DNA of 64,000 bases, taken from positions 124,001-188,000 of the forward strand of contig NZ_JANUGZ010000003.1 of assembly GCF_024753205.1 (NCBI RefSeq), given 5' to 3'. Below, in pieces: positions 10,151 through 19,565 of the stretch. The notes under the pieces are model-generated. The model did not search any database. It had not been told where the DNA came from and worked only from the letters and a program-made list of their open reading frames with translations. The stretch comes from Massilia aurea (GTDB lineage: Bacteria > Pseudomonadota > Gammaproteobacteria > Burkholderiales > Burkholderiaceae_D). Every line of letters starts with the position of its first letter. Positions within the stretch are counted from its first letter, which is position 1. The position numbers and the translations under genes were made by a program.

Positions 10151-11773
10151 ATGGATTACCCAAGCTCTTCTCCTGCCAGCGACAAGCCCATCATCTGGAC
10201 GGTGTCGGTCTCGCGCCTGTCCGACCTGTTCCGTGACATCACCGTCGAATACGATCACCTGGCGTCGATCGAGCCTCTGCACATCGGGTTCGACGAGGCG
10301 GCAACACATATCCGCGAGCGGCTCGCAACGGAACACTGCGACGTCGTGATCGCCGCTGGCTCGAACGCGGCCTGGCTCAAGAGCCGCGTGTCGGTGCCCG
10401 TGGTCGCCGCCCGGGCCAGTGGCTTCGACGTGCTGCAGGCGCTCACGCGTGCGCGCAAGCTCGCCGGGAATGTCCCTGGCGCGATTGGCGTCGTCAGTTA
10501 TGGCGCCCTGCTCCCGGAGCTGGCCGAGTTCGCGGCCGGCTTTGGCCTGGACCTGGTCCAGCGCAGCTATGTGACGCAGGAAGATGCGCGCGCCGCCGTC
10601 GACGAACTCAAGGCGCTGGGCGTGGCCGTCATCGTCGGCGCCGGCTCGGTGACCGACCTGGCCGAAGAAGCCGGCCTGCGCGCCGTGTTCCTGTATTCGG
10701 CGGCGTCGATCCGGCAAGCGTTCGACGATGCACTCGAACTGGCGCGCCTGACCCGGCTCGAGGTCGACCGCAGCCGTGGCCGAACCCGAATCGGCAGCAC
10801 GCCGCCCGGCAAGCAACGACTGCGGCGCGGCCTGAACGACCTGCGCGGCGACTCGCCCGCGATGCAGCAGCTGCGCCAGACCGTCGTCCTGTACGCGCGC
10901 TCGCCCAGCACCGTGCTGATCGAAGGCGAAACCGGCAGCGGCAAGGAACTCGTGGCGCAGGCAATCCACCGCGAGAGCCCACGCAGGGACGCGAACCGCC
11001 CGTTCGTCGCAGTCAATTGCGGCGCGATTGCCGAGTCGCTGCTTGAATCTGAATTGTTCGGCCATGAAGACGGCGCGTTCACCGGCGCGCGCCGCGGTGG
11101 CCACGCGGGCCTGTTCGAAGCGGCCAATGGCGGCACGCTGTTGCTCGACGAGATCGGCGAAATGCCCCTGGGCCTGCAAACACGCCTACTTCGCGTGCTC
11201 GAGGAGCGTGAAGTGATGCGCGTGGGCGGCACGCGGCCGGTGCCGATCGACGTGCGCGTGATCAGCGCCACCCACTGCGACCTGGAGGCGCGCGTGCGCG
11301 ACGGGCGCTTCCGGGCCGACCTGTTCTATCGCCTGGCCGTACTGCGCCTTGCCCTGCCGCCGCTGCGGGCACGGGTACAGGACATCGCGCCGCTGCTCGA
11401 ATGGTCGCTCAAGGGTGCGCTAGCCGCGCTCGATGCACGTCCGCATCCGAACCTGCTGGCCGAACTGAAAGCGTGTACGCCGCTGCTCACCGGCTACGCC
11501 TGGCCCGGTAACGTGCGCGAGCTGCGCAACCTGGCCGAGCGCCTGGCGCTGTTTTTGGCGGCCGAGCCGCTGCAGGCGCTGACGCCGGGCTTCATGCTGT
11601 CGGTGGCGCCGGAGCTGGCGCGTGGTGCTGCCCCGGCTGATGCCGCGGCGGGCCCAACCCGGGAATCGGCCGCTGCGGTGCTGGCGCGCTTTGGCGGGCA
11701 GCGCGACCTGGCGGCCGATCATCTTGGGATCAGCCGCACGACGCTGTGGCGGCGGCTGAAGGCGGAAGGCTGA
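10151..11773 (+). CDS. prpR: Propionate catabolism sigma-54 activator PrpR
   Basis: Enhancer-binding protein expected to sense 2-methylcitrate and activate the prp operon through RpoN. The 540 residues show a PrpR-type sensor domain (about 10-190), an AAA+ domain (about 230-460) and a C-terminal Fis-type helix-turn-helix ending DHLGISRTTLWRRLKAEG. Walker A is GETGSGKE (about 258-265), the sigma-54 contact loop GAFTGA is intact at 308-313, and Walker B LLLDEIGE follows. It reads away from DUF485-actP, which separates it from the prp genes it should control. The upstream palindrome, and a half-site overlapping its own start codon, point to feedback control. No methylcitrate-binding residue was assigned. 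Confidence 0.93.
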   Translation: MDYPSSSPASDKPIIWTVSVSRLSDLFRDITVEYDHLASIEPLHIGFDEAATHIRERLATEHCDVVIAAGSNAAWLKSRVSVPVVAARASGFDVLQALTRARKLAGNVPGAIGVVSYGALLPELAEFAAGFGLDLVQRSYVTQEDARAAVDELKALGVAVIVGAGSVTDLAEEAGLRAVFLYSAASIRQAFDDALELARLTRLEVDRSRGRTRIGSTPPGKQRLRRGLNDLRGDSPAMQQLRQTVVLYARSPSTVLIEGETGSGKELVAQAIHRESPRRDANRPFVAVNCGAIAESLLESELFGHEDGAFTGARRGGHAGLFEAANGGTLLLDEIGEMPLGLQTRLLRVLEEREVMRVGGTRPVPIDVRVISATHCDLEARVRDGRFRADLFYRLAVLRLALPPLRARVQDIAPLLEWSLKGALAALDARPHPNLLAELKACTPLLTGYAWPGNVRELRNLAERLALFLAAEPLQALTPGFMLSVAPELARGAAPADAAAGPTRESAAAVLARFGGQRDLAADHLGISRTTLWRRLKAEG

Positions 11774-11935
11774 GCTCTAATCTTTACCCCTTAAGACGCT
11801 CCAAAGCAACGTCCACCGAAAACTCGTATCATGATTCTTTGATATGGCCTGGCGCCGATCCGCGCCAGTCCCTCAGCATACCGGCCGCGGCGCCCCTATC
11901 CGCGGCGCCGCAGTCCGACCCCAACGGAGGCAACT

Positions 11936-13315
11936 ATGCAACATGCGTCGCAAGCGGCTTTGTTTTCCCTGATTGGCGATACCCCGATGGTGGAAGTGAC
12001 CCGCATCGATACGGGGCCCTGCCAGCTGTTCCTGAAGCTTGAATCGCAAAACCCGGGCGGCTCCATCAAGGACCGCATCGGCAAGACGATGATCGAACAG
12101 GCCGAGCATGACGGCCTGCTCAATCCCGGCGGCACCGTCGTCGAAGCCACTGCCGGCAACACGGGCCTGGGCCTGGCGCTGGTGGCACGGATCAAGGGCT
12201 ACCGCGTCGTACTCGTCGTGCCCGACAAGATGGCGCCCGAGAAAATCCTGCACCTCAAGGCGCTCGGCGCCGAAATCCACCTGACCCGCTCCGACGTCGG
12301 CAAGGGCCACCCGGAGTACTACCAGGATCTCGCCGCGCGGCTGGCCAAGCAGATTCCCGGCGCCTGGTTCGCCGACCAGTTCAACAACCCAGCCAATCCG
12401 CGCGCCCACGAAACCACAACGGGCCCCGAGATCTGGGACCAGGCCAAGCACAAGCTGGACGCGATCGTCCTCGGGGTCGGTTCGTCCGGCACGTTGACCG
12501 GCCTGTCGCGCTACTTCAAGAAAGCCGCGCCCCAGCTCGAATTCATCCTGGCGGATCCGAAGGGCTCGATCCTGGCCGAATACGTCGAGACCGGCCACGT
12601 CTCGCAGCAAGCCGGCTCGTGGGCCGTGGAAGGCATCGGCGAAGACTTCATTCCCGGCATTGCCGACCTCACCCGCGTCAAGAAGGCCTACACGATCACC
12701 GACGAAGAAAGCTTCGCCACGGCGCGCCTGCTGCTGCAGCAGGAAGGCATCCTGGGCGGCTCGTCCACCGGCACGCTACTGGCGGCAGCGCTCAAATACT
12801 GCCGCGCGCAGACGCGCCCCAAGCGCGTCGTCACGTTTGTCTGCGACACGGGGACGCGCTATCTCAGCAAGGTGTACAGCGATGGCTGGATGGTCGACCA
12901 GGGCCTGATCACGCGCCCGAAAACAGGCGACCTGCGCGACCTGATCGGCCGCCGTCACGATGCCGGCGAAGTCATCACGCTGGCGCCGTCGGACACGCTG
13001 CTCACTGCCTTCAACCGCATGCGCTCGAGCGACCTGCAGCAACTGCCCGTGATGGACGCTGAAGGACGCCTGGCGGGCCTGATCGATGAATCCGATCTGC
13101 TGCTGAAAGTGACGCAATCGAACGACCATTTCAGCGCGCCGGTGTCGTCCACGATGACAGCCGACCTGCAAACCCTGCCCCCTGGCGCGAGCATGGCGCA
13201 ACTGCGCGACATCCTTAACCGGGGCCTTACTGCCGTGATCGCCGACGGGCCGCAGTTCTTTGGCCTGATCACGCGCTACGACCTGCTCAATCACCTGCGA
13301 AGGACACTCTCGTGA
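11936..13315 (+). CDS. Cystathionine beta-synthase (PLP domain plus CBS pair)
   Basis: Predicted to condense homocysteine with serine (or sulfide) to cystathionine, first step of reverse transsulfuration. The PLP fold type II domain (about residues 1-330) has the lysine motif NPGGSIKDR, the substrate loop EATAGNTGLG and the phosphate loop GSSGTLTG; EGIGEDFIPG resembles the GIG-DFIP signature of cystathionine beta-synthases more than of CysK/CysM. Two CBS motifs occupy about 340-459. The ATG follows ACGGAGG with 6-nt spacing. The next gene, a trans-sulfuration PLP enzyme, overlaps by 4 nt, strongly supporting this over a plain cysteine synthase. The 162 nt upstream hold an AT-richer segment near 11780-11845 but no assignable promoter. 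Confidence 0.85.
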   Translation: MQHASQAALFSLIGDTPMVEVTRIDTGPCQLFLKLESQNPGGSIKDRIGKTMIEQAEHDGLLNPGGTVVEATAGNTGLGLALVARIKGYRVVLVVPDKMAPEKILHLKALGAEIHLTRSDVGKGHPEYYQDLAARLAKQIPGAWFADQFNNPANPRAHETTTGPEIWDQAKHKLDAIVLGVGSSGTLTGLSRYFKKAAPQLEFILADPKGSILAEYVETGHVSQQAGSWAVEGIGEDFIPGIADLTRVKKAYTITDEESFATARLLLQQEGILGGSSTGTLLAAALKYCRAQTRPKRVVTFVCDTGTRYLSKVYSDGWMVDQGLITRPKTGDLRDLIGRRHDAGEVITLAPSDTLLTAFNRMRSSDLQQLPVMDAEGRLAGLIDESDLLLKVTQSNDHFSAPVSSTMTADLQTLPPGASMAQLRDILNRGLTAVIADGPQFFGLITRYDLLNHLRRTLS

Positions 13316-14511
13316 CCCATCCGGACACCAAACATACCATCGAATTCAAACGCCACCTGGCCACCCGCGTCATCCACGGCGGCCAGTCGCCCGAACCCGC
13401 GACCGGCGCCGTGATGCCGCCGATCTTCGCCACCTCGACCTATCGTCAGGAAAGCCCGGGCGTGCACCAGGGCTTCGATTACGGGCGCTCGCACAACCCG
13501 ACGCGCTTTGCGCTCGAACGCTCGCTGGCCGACATCGAGGGCGGTCGCGCCGCCTTCGCGTTTGCGTCGGGCCTGGCGGCGATTGCCGCCGTCCTGGAAC
13601 TGCTCCCGAGCGGCTCCCACGTCGTGGCCGGTGACGACATGTACGGCGGCACCTACCGCCTGTTCGAGCGCGTGCGCCGTGACAGCGCCGGGCACACGTT
13701 CAGCTACGTCGATTTGTCCGACCCGGATGCGCTGGCCGCCGCCATCACGCCGGCCACTCGCATGGTGTGGGTCGAGACGCCCACCAACCCGATGCTCAAG
13801 CTGGCCGACCTGACCGCCATTGCGAGCCTGTGCCATGCGCGCGGCATCCTGTGCGTATGCGACAACACGTTCGCCAGCCCGATCATCCAGCGCCCGCTCG
13901 AACACGGGTTCGACATCGTCGTGCACTCGACCACCAAGTACATCAACGGCCACTCGGACGTGATCGGCGGCGTGGCGATCGTCGGCGCCAACGACCACCA
14001 GACCGGCCTGGCCGAAAAACTCGGCTTCATCCAGAACTCGGTGGGCGCGATCCAGGGGCCGTTCGACAGCTTCCTCGTGCTCCGCGGGATCAAGACCCTG
14101 GCCCTGCGCGTGGAGCGCAGCAGCGGCAACGCGCTATTGCTGGCGAACTGGCTCGAGCAGCAGCCGCAGGTCCGCAAGGTGCACTATCCGGGGCTGGAAT
14201 CGCATCCGCAGCATGCACTGGCGCGCAACCAGATGCATGGCGGTTTCGGCGGCATTGTCTCGATCGATCTGGACACGGACATTGACGGTGCGCGCCGTTT
14301 TCTCGAAGCGTGCGAAGTGTTCACGCTGGCTGAAAGCCTGGGCGGGGTGGAAAGCCTGATCGAGCATCCGGCGCTGATGACGCATGCGAGTATTCCGCCG
14401 GAGCGGCGTGCCGAGCTGGGGATTGGCGATGGGCTGATCCGGTTGTCGGTCGGGATCGAGCATATTGATGATCAGCGCGAGGATTTGCGGCGGGCGCTGG
14501 CGGCGATTTGA
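13312..14511 (+). CDS. Cystathionine gamma-lyase/gamma-synthase family PLP enzyme
   Basis: Member of the Cys/Met metabolism PLP family; with the upstream beta-synthase the most likely role is cleavage of cystathionine to cysteine. The 399-residue product carries FDYGRSHNPTRFALE (about residues 55-69), YGGTYRLF (about 112), WVETPTNPM (about 153), the PLP-lysine segment HSTTKYINGHSDVIGG (about 207-222) and a C-terminal ESLIEHPALMTHASIP. It starts with GTG overlapping the previous stop (GTGA). Sequence alone cannot separate gamma-lyase from gamma-synthase. The operon partner favours lyase. Confidence 0.82.
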   Translation: MTHPDTKHTIEFKRHLATRVIHGGQSPEPATGAVMPPIFATSTYRQESPGVHQGFDYGRSHNPTRFALERSLADIEGGRAAFAFASGLAAIAAVLELLPSGSHVVAGDDMYGGTYRLFERVRRDSAGHTFSYVDLSDPDALAAAITPATRMVWVETPTNPMLKLADLTAIASLCHARGILCVCDNTFASPIIQRPLEHGFDIVVHSTTKYINGHSDVIGGVAIVGANDHQTGLAEKLGFIQNSVGAIQGPFDSFLVLRGIKTLALRVERSSGNALLLANWLEQQPQVRKVHYPGLESHPQHALARNQMHGGFGGIVSIDLDTDIDGARRFLEACEVFTLAESLGGVESLIEHPALMTHASIPPERRAELGIGDGLIRLSVGIEHIDDQREDLRRALAAI

Positions 14512-14547
14512 TTATGTGAATTGCCGTCATCATCCCGGATGACCGTG

Positions 14548-14605
14548 CCGCCAACCATCACCGCGTGGACGGCGCAGCCGCCTCGCCGGCCGCATCCACC
14601 CTACG
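14548..14605. repeat. Imperfect palindromic intergenic repeat
   Basis: The segment contains GTGGA and TCCAC arms around a GC-rich centre and ends in CACCCTACG. It abuts the chemoreceptor gene so closely that the receptor's TAG stop lies within the CGTAGGGTGG end. It resembles dispersed GTAGGGTGG-type intergenic repeats of related genomes, from memory only; no second copy is evident in this window. Confidence 0.35.
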
Positions 14606-16169
14606 CTAATAACAATGGCCCTTGGGCACGTAACTTGAACGTCGCCACCAGCGCCGATAGTTCCGCGGCCTGCTGGCGCATCGAGGCGGCTGCGGCTGCC
14701 GCCTCTTCCACCATCGCCGCATTCTGCTGGGTCGAGAGGTCCATCTCGGCAATGGCGCGGCTCACTTGCGACACGCCGTTGGCCTGACCGGCGCTGGCGG
14801 TGTGGATTTCGCCCAGGATGCCTGCCACGTCATGCACGTGCTGCAGCATGGTGCGCATTGTTGAGCCGGCTGCTTCGGCGATGCCGGTACCGGCCTCGAT
14901 CTCGCGTGACGACTCGCCGATCAGCTTCTTGATTTCTTTCGCCGCGCCAGCCGAGTGCTGCGCCAGATTGCGCACTTCGGCTGCTACCACGGCAAAGCCG
15001 CGCCCCTCGCTGCCGGCACGCGCCGCTTCCACCGCGGCGTTCAGAGCCAGGATATTCGTTTGGAAGGCGATGCTGTCGATCATGCCGGTGATGTCCACGA
15101 TACGCGCAGCCGACGCCTTGATCGCCCCCATGCGCACGACCAGCTGACCCACGGCCTGCGCGCCCTCGGCGGCCACGCCGGACGCCGTCTGGGCCAGCGC
15201 ATTGGCCTGCTGCGCGTTGGCGTTGTTGCTGGCGATGGCGCCCGACAGTTCATCCATCGCCGTCACCGTCTCGCGCAGCGATTCGGCCTGGCGCTCCGTA
15301 CGGATCGACAGGTCCTGGTTGCCTTCGGCGATTTCGCCTGAGGCGGCGTCGATTGCCTGCGCCCCTTGCAGCACTTGCGCCACGGTACCCGACACGCCGT
15401 GCGTCATGCCATTGAGAGCATCGAACAGGCGGCCGATTTCGTCCGTGCGGGTGTGGCTGATGGTCGGGCGCAGGTCGCCATGGGCCACCTGCTCGGCCAG
15501 CGTCGCCGCTTGCCTGAGCGGGCCCACCAGGTTGCGGGTCAGGAGCCATGCCAGGCCACCGGCCACGGCCAGCGCCGCGCCACCCAGGGCCAGCAGCAGC
15601 GTCTTGCTGAAGCTCGATTCCGCTGCCGACGCGTCGGCCAGGCGGTGCGCTTCAGTGCTCTCGTGGGTCAGCAGGCCCTCGAGCGCGGCGACTTCGGCGC
15701 GATAGGCCGGCTCCCAGCGCTTGGTGAGGATGTCTTCGACCAAGCCCGTCTGGCCCAGATCCTTGGCCTTGAACAGGTCGGCCTGGATCGCGGCCAGCGC
15801 CGCCTTGTTCGCACTGGCGCCTTCGATCAGCGTAAGCTCCTGGGGCGTGGCCGGCAGTTTGCCCAGTTTTGCCTCGATGTCGCTGGCGAGCTTGCGGCCC
15901 TCGGCCAGTTGCGCGCCGAAGTAATCGCCCAGTTCCAGGCTGTCGCTGCGCGCGATCGAGACGGCGCGCGAGCCGTTCAGGCGCGCGATGCCCAGCAGTT
16001 CGGACGTCAGCTGCTGCTTGGCCAGCTTGTCGTCGACCAGGTTCGACGTGATGACGTCGGCCGCGTGCATGCGCCAGACGGCAACGGCGGCGATGAGGAC
16101 GATGACGAGGGACAGGATGCCAAAGGCGCCGATGAGCTTGGTAAACGTGTTGCGCGGTGCGAGTCGCAT
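14601..16169 (-). CDS. Methyl-accepting chemotaxis protein
   Basis: Inner-membrane chemoreceptor that signals to CheA/CheW. From the ATG at 16169 the 522-residue product begins [12 protein letters not shown] with a membrane span (about residues 13-33). A periplasmic four-helix-bundle-like sensor follows to about residue 185, then a second span ([20 protein letters not shown]), a HAMP domain and the signalling hairpin. The tip motif [20 protein letters not shown] is intact. A longer frame from 16232 adds 21 residues before the first helix but has no better ribosome site. No other che genes are nearby, so it is an orphan receptor; its ligand is unknown. Confidence 0.9.
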   Translation of the reverse strand: MRLAPRNTFTKLIGAFGILSLVIVLIAAVAVWRMHAADVITSNLVDDKLAKQQLTSELLGIARLNGSRAVSIARSDSLELGDYFGAQLAEGRKLASDIEAKLGKLPATPQELTLIEGASANKAALAAIQADLFKAKDLGQTGLVEDILTKRWEPAYRAEVAALEGLLTHESTEAHRLADASAAESSFSKTLLLALGGAALAVAGGLAWLLTRNLVGPLRQAATLAEQVAHGDLRPTISHTRTDEIGRLFDALNGMTHGVSGTVAQVLQGAQAIDAASGEIAEGNQDLSIRTERQAESLRETVTAMDELSGAIASNNANAQQANALAQTASGVAAEGAQAVGQLVVRMGAIKASAARIVDITGMIDSIAFQTNILALNAAVEAARAGSEGRGFAVVAAEVRNLAQHSAGAAKEIKKLIGESSREIEAGTGIAEAAGSTMRTMLQHVHDVAGILGEIHTASAGQANGVSQVSRAIAEMDLSTQQNAAMVEEAAAAAASMRQQAAELSALVATFKLRAQGPLLLA

Positions 16170-16309
16170 TGGGATCTTCGTGAGAGTGAAACAGCGTGTA
16201 CGCACAGTGTAGGAAGCAACGATGACAGACATGTGAAATGACGCCTAGGTAACTGTGATTGCATTGAAGGAATGCGCAATCAACGTTACGTGTGGGTTCC
16301 GCTCGGCAT

Positions 16310-16345
16310 AAAAAAAGCCCGCGGCACTTGCGTGCGCGGGCTTTT
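16310..16345 (-). terminator. Rho-independent terminator after clpA
   Basis: On the minus strand AGCCCGC-GCAC pairs with GTGC-GCGGGCT across a short CAAG-type loop, followed by seven T residues. It lies 17 nt beyond the clpA stop codon. Confidence 0.85.
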
Positions 16346-16361
16346 GCGGGAGCGAACCTGC

Positions 16362-18662
16362 TTACTCGATTTCAACCGTCTCGGCCGGGGCCGGTGGCGG
16401 GCTGACATCGCCCTCGGGGAATTCGAGGACAACCTCGTCCTTTTCGTTCAGGTCGACCGTCACGCGGCCACCGTTGGTCAGGCGACCAAACAGCAGTTCG
16501 TCGGCCAGGGCCTTGCGAATCATGTCCTGGATCAGACGCGACATTGGTCGTGCACCCATCGACGGATCGAACCCTTTCTGGCCGAGGAACTTGCGCAGCT
16601 TCTCGGTGAAGATGGCTTCGACTTTTTTCTCGTGCAGCTGCTCTTCGAGCTGCATCAGGAACTTGTCGACGACGCGCAGGATGATGTCTTCGTCCAGCGC
16701 GCGGAAGCTGATGATCGCATCCAGACGGTTACGGAACTCCGGCGTGAACATGCGCTTGATGTCGCCCATTTCGTCGCCCGCTTCACGCGAGTTGACGAAG
16801 CCCACCGAGCGCTTGGTCAGGCTTTCGGCGCCCGCGTTCGTGGTCATGACGATGATCACGTTGCGGAAGTCGGCCTTGCGACCGTTGTTGTCGGTCAGCG
16901 TACCATGGTCCATCACCTGCAGCAGGATGTTGAAAATGTCCGGGTGGGCTTTTTCAATCTCGTCCAGCAGCAGCACGGTGTGCGGCTTCTTGGTGATCGC
17001 TTCGGTCAGCAGGCCGCCCTGGTCGAAACCAACGTAGCCCGGTGGCGCGCCGATCAGACGCGAAACAGCATGCCGCTCCATGTACTCGGACATGTCGAAG
17101 CGCACCAGCTCGATGCCCAGGATGAAGGCGAGCTGCTTGGCGACCTCGGTCTTGCCGACACCGGTCGGACCCGAGAACAGGAACGAGCCGATTGGCTTGT
17201 CCGTCTTGCCCAGGCCAGCACGCGCCATCTTGATCGCGGCCGACAGCGCCTCGATCGCCGGGTCTTGCCCGAACACGACGTTGCGCAGATCGCGGTCGAT
17301 CGTCTGCAGCTTGCTGCGGTCGTCCTGATTGACCGACTGCGGCGGGATACGCGCGATCTTGGCAATGATGTCCTCGATCTCGGTCTTGCCGATCGTTTTC
17401 TTCTGCTTCGACTTCGGCAACACGCGCTGTGCAGCGCCGGCTTCGTCGATCACGTCGATGGCCTTGTCAGGCAGGTGACGGTCATTAATGAAGCGCGCAG
17501 CCAGCTCGGCGGCGGTGGTCAGGGCCGAAGCCGAGTACTTCACGCCGTGGTGCTCTTCGAAGCGCGATTTCAGGCCACGCAGAATCGCGATGGTCTGCTC
17601 GACGGTCGGCTCATTGACGTCGACCTTCTGGAACCGGCGCGACAGCGCGTGGTCTTTTTCGAACACGCCGCGGTACTCGGTGAACGTGGTCGCACCAATG
17701 CACTTGAGCTGGCCATTGGCCAATGCAGGCTTGAGCAGGTTCGATGCGTCGAGCGTACCGCCCGAGGCCGAACCGGCGCCGATGATCGTGTGGATCTCGT
17801 CGATGAACAGGATGCCGTTCGGCGTGTCCTTGATCTGCTTGAGCACGGCCTTCAGGCGCTGCTCGAAATCACCGCGGTACTTGGTGCCGGCCAGCAGCGC
17901 GCCCATGTCCAGCGAGAACACGACAGCGTTCTGCAGGATTTCAGGCACGTCTTCCTGGACGATGCGCCATGCCAGGCCTTCGGCGATCGCGGTTTTACCC
18001 ACGCCCGCCTCGCCCACCAGCAGCGGATTGTTCTTGCGGCGACGGCACAGGATCTGGATGACGCGGTCGACTTCTTCTTCGCGCCCAATCAGCGGATCGA
18101 TCTTGCCATCGGCTGCAGCCTTGTTCAGGTTCTGCGTGAACTGGTCCAGCGGGCTTTCTTTCGCCTGGCCTTCGACCTGCGCTTCCTCGACGCCTTCCGG
18201 CGCCTTGGACGTGTCGACCTGCTGGTCCTTGCGCACGCCGTGCGAAATGAAATTGACCACGTCGAGACGGGTCACGCCCTGCTGGTGCAGGTAGTACACC
18301 GCGTGCGAGTCTTTTTCGCCAAAGATCGCCACCAGCACGTTGGCGCCGGTGACTTCCTTCTTGCCATTGGACGCCGACTGCACGTGCATGATCGCGCGCT
18401 GGATCACGCGCTGGAAACCAAGCGTCGGCTGGGTGTCCACCTCGCCCGTGCCAGGCACGGTCGGGGTGTTGTCGCCGATGAAATTCGTCAGGGTCTTGCG
18501 CAGGTCTTCAATATTGACCGCGCATGCACGCAGGACTTCGGCGGCCGAAGGATTATCGAGCAATGCCAATAGCAGGTGTTCCACGGTGATGAACTCGTGG
18601 CGTGCCTGGCGTGCCTCGACAAAGGCCATGTGTAGGGATACTTCAAGTTCCTGCGCAATCAT
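16362..18662 (-). CDS. clpA: ATP-dependent Clp protease ATPase subunit ClpA
   Basis: AAA+ unfoldase that feeds substrates, including N-degron proteins brought by ClpS, to ClpP. The 766-residue protein has Clp-N repeats (about 1-145), a first AAA+ domain with [15 protein letters not shown] and a second with [15 protein letters not shown] (about 505), and the C-terminal ClpB-D2 region. The ATG at 18662 follows GGAGGAAGT and gives [14 protein letters not shown], the canonical ClpA N-terminus. It overlaps clpS by 4 nt. The acidic tail [12 protein letters not shown] is a lineage-specific extension. clpP is not in the window. Confidence 0.97.
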   Translation of the reverse strand: MIAQELEVSLHMAFVEARQARHEFITVEHLLLALLDNPSAAEVLRACAVNIEDLRKTLTNFIGDNTPTVPGTGEVDTQPTLGFQRVIQRAIMHVQSASNGKKEVTGANVLVAIFGEKDSHAVYYLHQQGVTRLDVVNFISHGVRKDQQVDTSKAPEGVEEAQVEGQAKESPLDQFTQNLNKAAADGKIDPLIGREEEVDRVIQILCRRRKNNPLLVGEAGVGKTAIAEGLAWRIVQEDVPEILQNAVVFSLDMGALLAGTKYRGDFEQRLKAVLKQIKDTPNGILFIDEIHTIIGAGSASGGTLDASNLLKPALANGQLKCIGATTFTEYRGVFEKDHALSRRFQKVDVNEPTVEQTIAILRGLKSRFEEHHGVKYSASALTTAAELAARFINDRHLPDKAIDVIDEAGAAQRVLPKSKQKKTIGKTEIEDIIAKIARIPPQSVNQDDRSKLQTIDRDLRNVVFGQDPAIEALSAAIKMARAGLGKTDKPIGSFLFSGPTGVGKTEVAKQLAFILGIELVRFDMSEYMERHAVSRLIGAPPGYVGFDQGGLLTEAITKKPHTVLLLDEIEKAHPDIFNILLQVMDHGTLTDNNGRKADFRNVIIVMTTNAGAESLTKRSVGFVNSREAGDEMGDIKRMFTPEFRNRLDAIISFRALDEDIILRVVDKFLMQLEEQLHEKKVEAIFTEKLRKFLGQKGFDPSMGARPMSRLIQDMIRKALADELLFGRLTNGGRVTVDLNEKDEVVLEFPEGDVSPPPAPAETVEIE

Positions 18663-18961
18663 ACTTCCTCCATCACGCACTGCAGGGGATGCCCTGCCTT
18701 GCGTGCATGCGTTAAGACAAACTCCACTTTGGTACACGCTATATCTTTGGAAAACACGCCGCACACCCCTTTACCATTCTGGTGCACCGACAGCATGATC
18801 TGCGTGGCCGTTTCCCGATCCTTGTTGAAATACTCCTGGATCACGGCCACGACAAATTCCATCGGCGTGTAATCATCGTTCAGTAGCGCCACCTGGAATA
18901 GCGGAGGCGGTTTGACGGTCTGCCGCTCTAGCAGTTGTTCAGTATCGTGCTTCGTTGCCAT
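18659..18961 (-). CDS. clpS: ClpAP adaptor protein ClpS
   Basis: Recognises destabilising N-terminal residues and delivers the proteins to ClpA. The 100-residue product has a flexible N-terminus followed by the core [20 protein letters not shown] (about residues 27-46), with the NDDYT-ME segment that lines the N-degron pocket. Further on come a His in [15 protein letters not shown] and a conserved C-terminal helix. It lies immediately upstream of clpA with a 4-nt overlap, the usual order. The 316-nt gap upstream separates it from the divergent cold-shock gene and must carry both promoters. Confidence 0.96.
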   Translation of the reverse strand: MATKHDTEQLLERQTVKPPPLFQVALLNDDYTPMEFVVAVIQEYFNKDRETATQIMLSVHQNGKGVCGVFSKDIACTKVEFVLTHARKAGHPLQCVMEEV

Positions 18962-19133
18962 GGGGTATTCTAATACTTCCGAGGTTAGTGCCGAGCGTAA
19001 ATATCAGCTCGTTTTCTGATATTTCCATCTTACGCTTTTTCGGATAACTGCGCAGATGGCGTTTCGATTGCCGAAATCAAGTCCGACGCACAGGAATTCG
19101 ATGAAAAATTTGACAACCCGCGCCCCAAACCCC

Positions 19134-19162
19134 TTGACTTACGTGATTATTCCACCAACAAT
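19134..19162 (+). promoter_or_regulatory. Candidate sigma-70 promoter of the cold-shock gene
   Basis: TTGACT at 19134-19139 and AACAAT at 19157-19162 are separated by 17 bp. This predicts a leader of about 110 nt before the csp ATG. The leader contains a small GTAC-TTAT-GTAC hairpin around 19182 and is AT-rich, as expected for a structured cold-shock 5' UTR. The rest of the 18962-19277 gap shows no gene. Confidence 0.55.
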
Positions 19163-19277
19163 GCAGTCATCAACTTTGTACTTATGTACTCGTTGATAAG
19201 AAGTGAGCAGGCTGAGGAGGGCAAGAGGTTTCTTGCTTTTGTGGCTCGTGTGATTTGTTAAATTTGAAAGTTCTTTT

Positions 19278-19481
19278 ATGGCAACTGGTACTGTTAAGTG
19301 GTTCAATGATTCCAAAGGCTTTGGCTTCATCACGCCTGATGACGGCGGCGAGGATCTGTTCGCACACTTCTCCGCAATCAACATGAACGGTTTTAAGACC
19401 CTCAAAGAAGGTCAAAAAGTCCAATTCGAAGTCACGCAAGGCCCTAAAGGCAAGCAAGCTTCCAACATCCAGGGTAACTAA
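19278..19481 (+). CDS. Cold-shock domain protein (CspA family)
   Basis: Single-stranded RNA/DNA-binding chaperone of 67 residues forming one cold-shock domain. The RNP1-type KGFGFI (about residues 15-20) and RNP2-type DLFAHF (about 27-32) motifs are present, with the N-terminal [11 protein letters not shown] typical of the family. Its position between clpS and icd matches the slot occupied by a csp gene in several proteobacteria. A TTGACT/AACAAT promoter and a long leader precede it, and a strong terminator follows 22 nt after the stop. Confidence 0.95.
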   Translation: MATGTVKWFNDSKGFGFITPDDGGEDLFAHFSAINMNGFKTLKEGQKVQFEVTQGPKGKQASNIQGN

Positions 19482-19502
19482 TCATTCCCCTACCGGAAGT
19501 GA

Positions 19503-19533
19503 AAAGCCCCACTCTCGCAGTGGGGCTTTTTTT
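19503..19533 (+). terminator. Rho-independent terminator of the cold-shock gene
   Basis: AAGCCCCACT pairs with AGTGGGGCTT around a CTCGC-type loop and runs into seven T residues. The opposite strand also has an A-rich flank, so it may stop transcripts coming from icd as well. Confidence 0.9.
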
Positions 19534-19565
19534 CGCCCGCCGTACCAGCAACGACGGGCTGCACG

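Noticed and set aside
16272..18572. 766-codon open frame on the plus strand opposite clpA
   Set aside because: Antisense shadow of a strongly supported ClpA; composition is His/Arg/Asp-rich noise typical of GC-rich third-position effects, with no ribosome site or recognisable motif.
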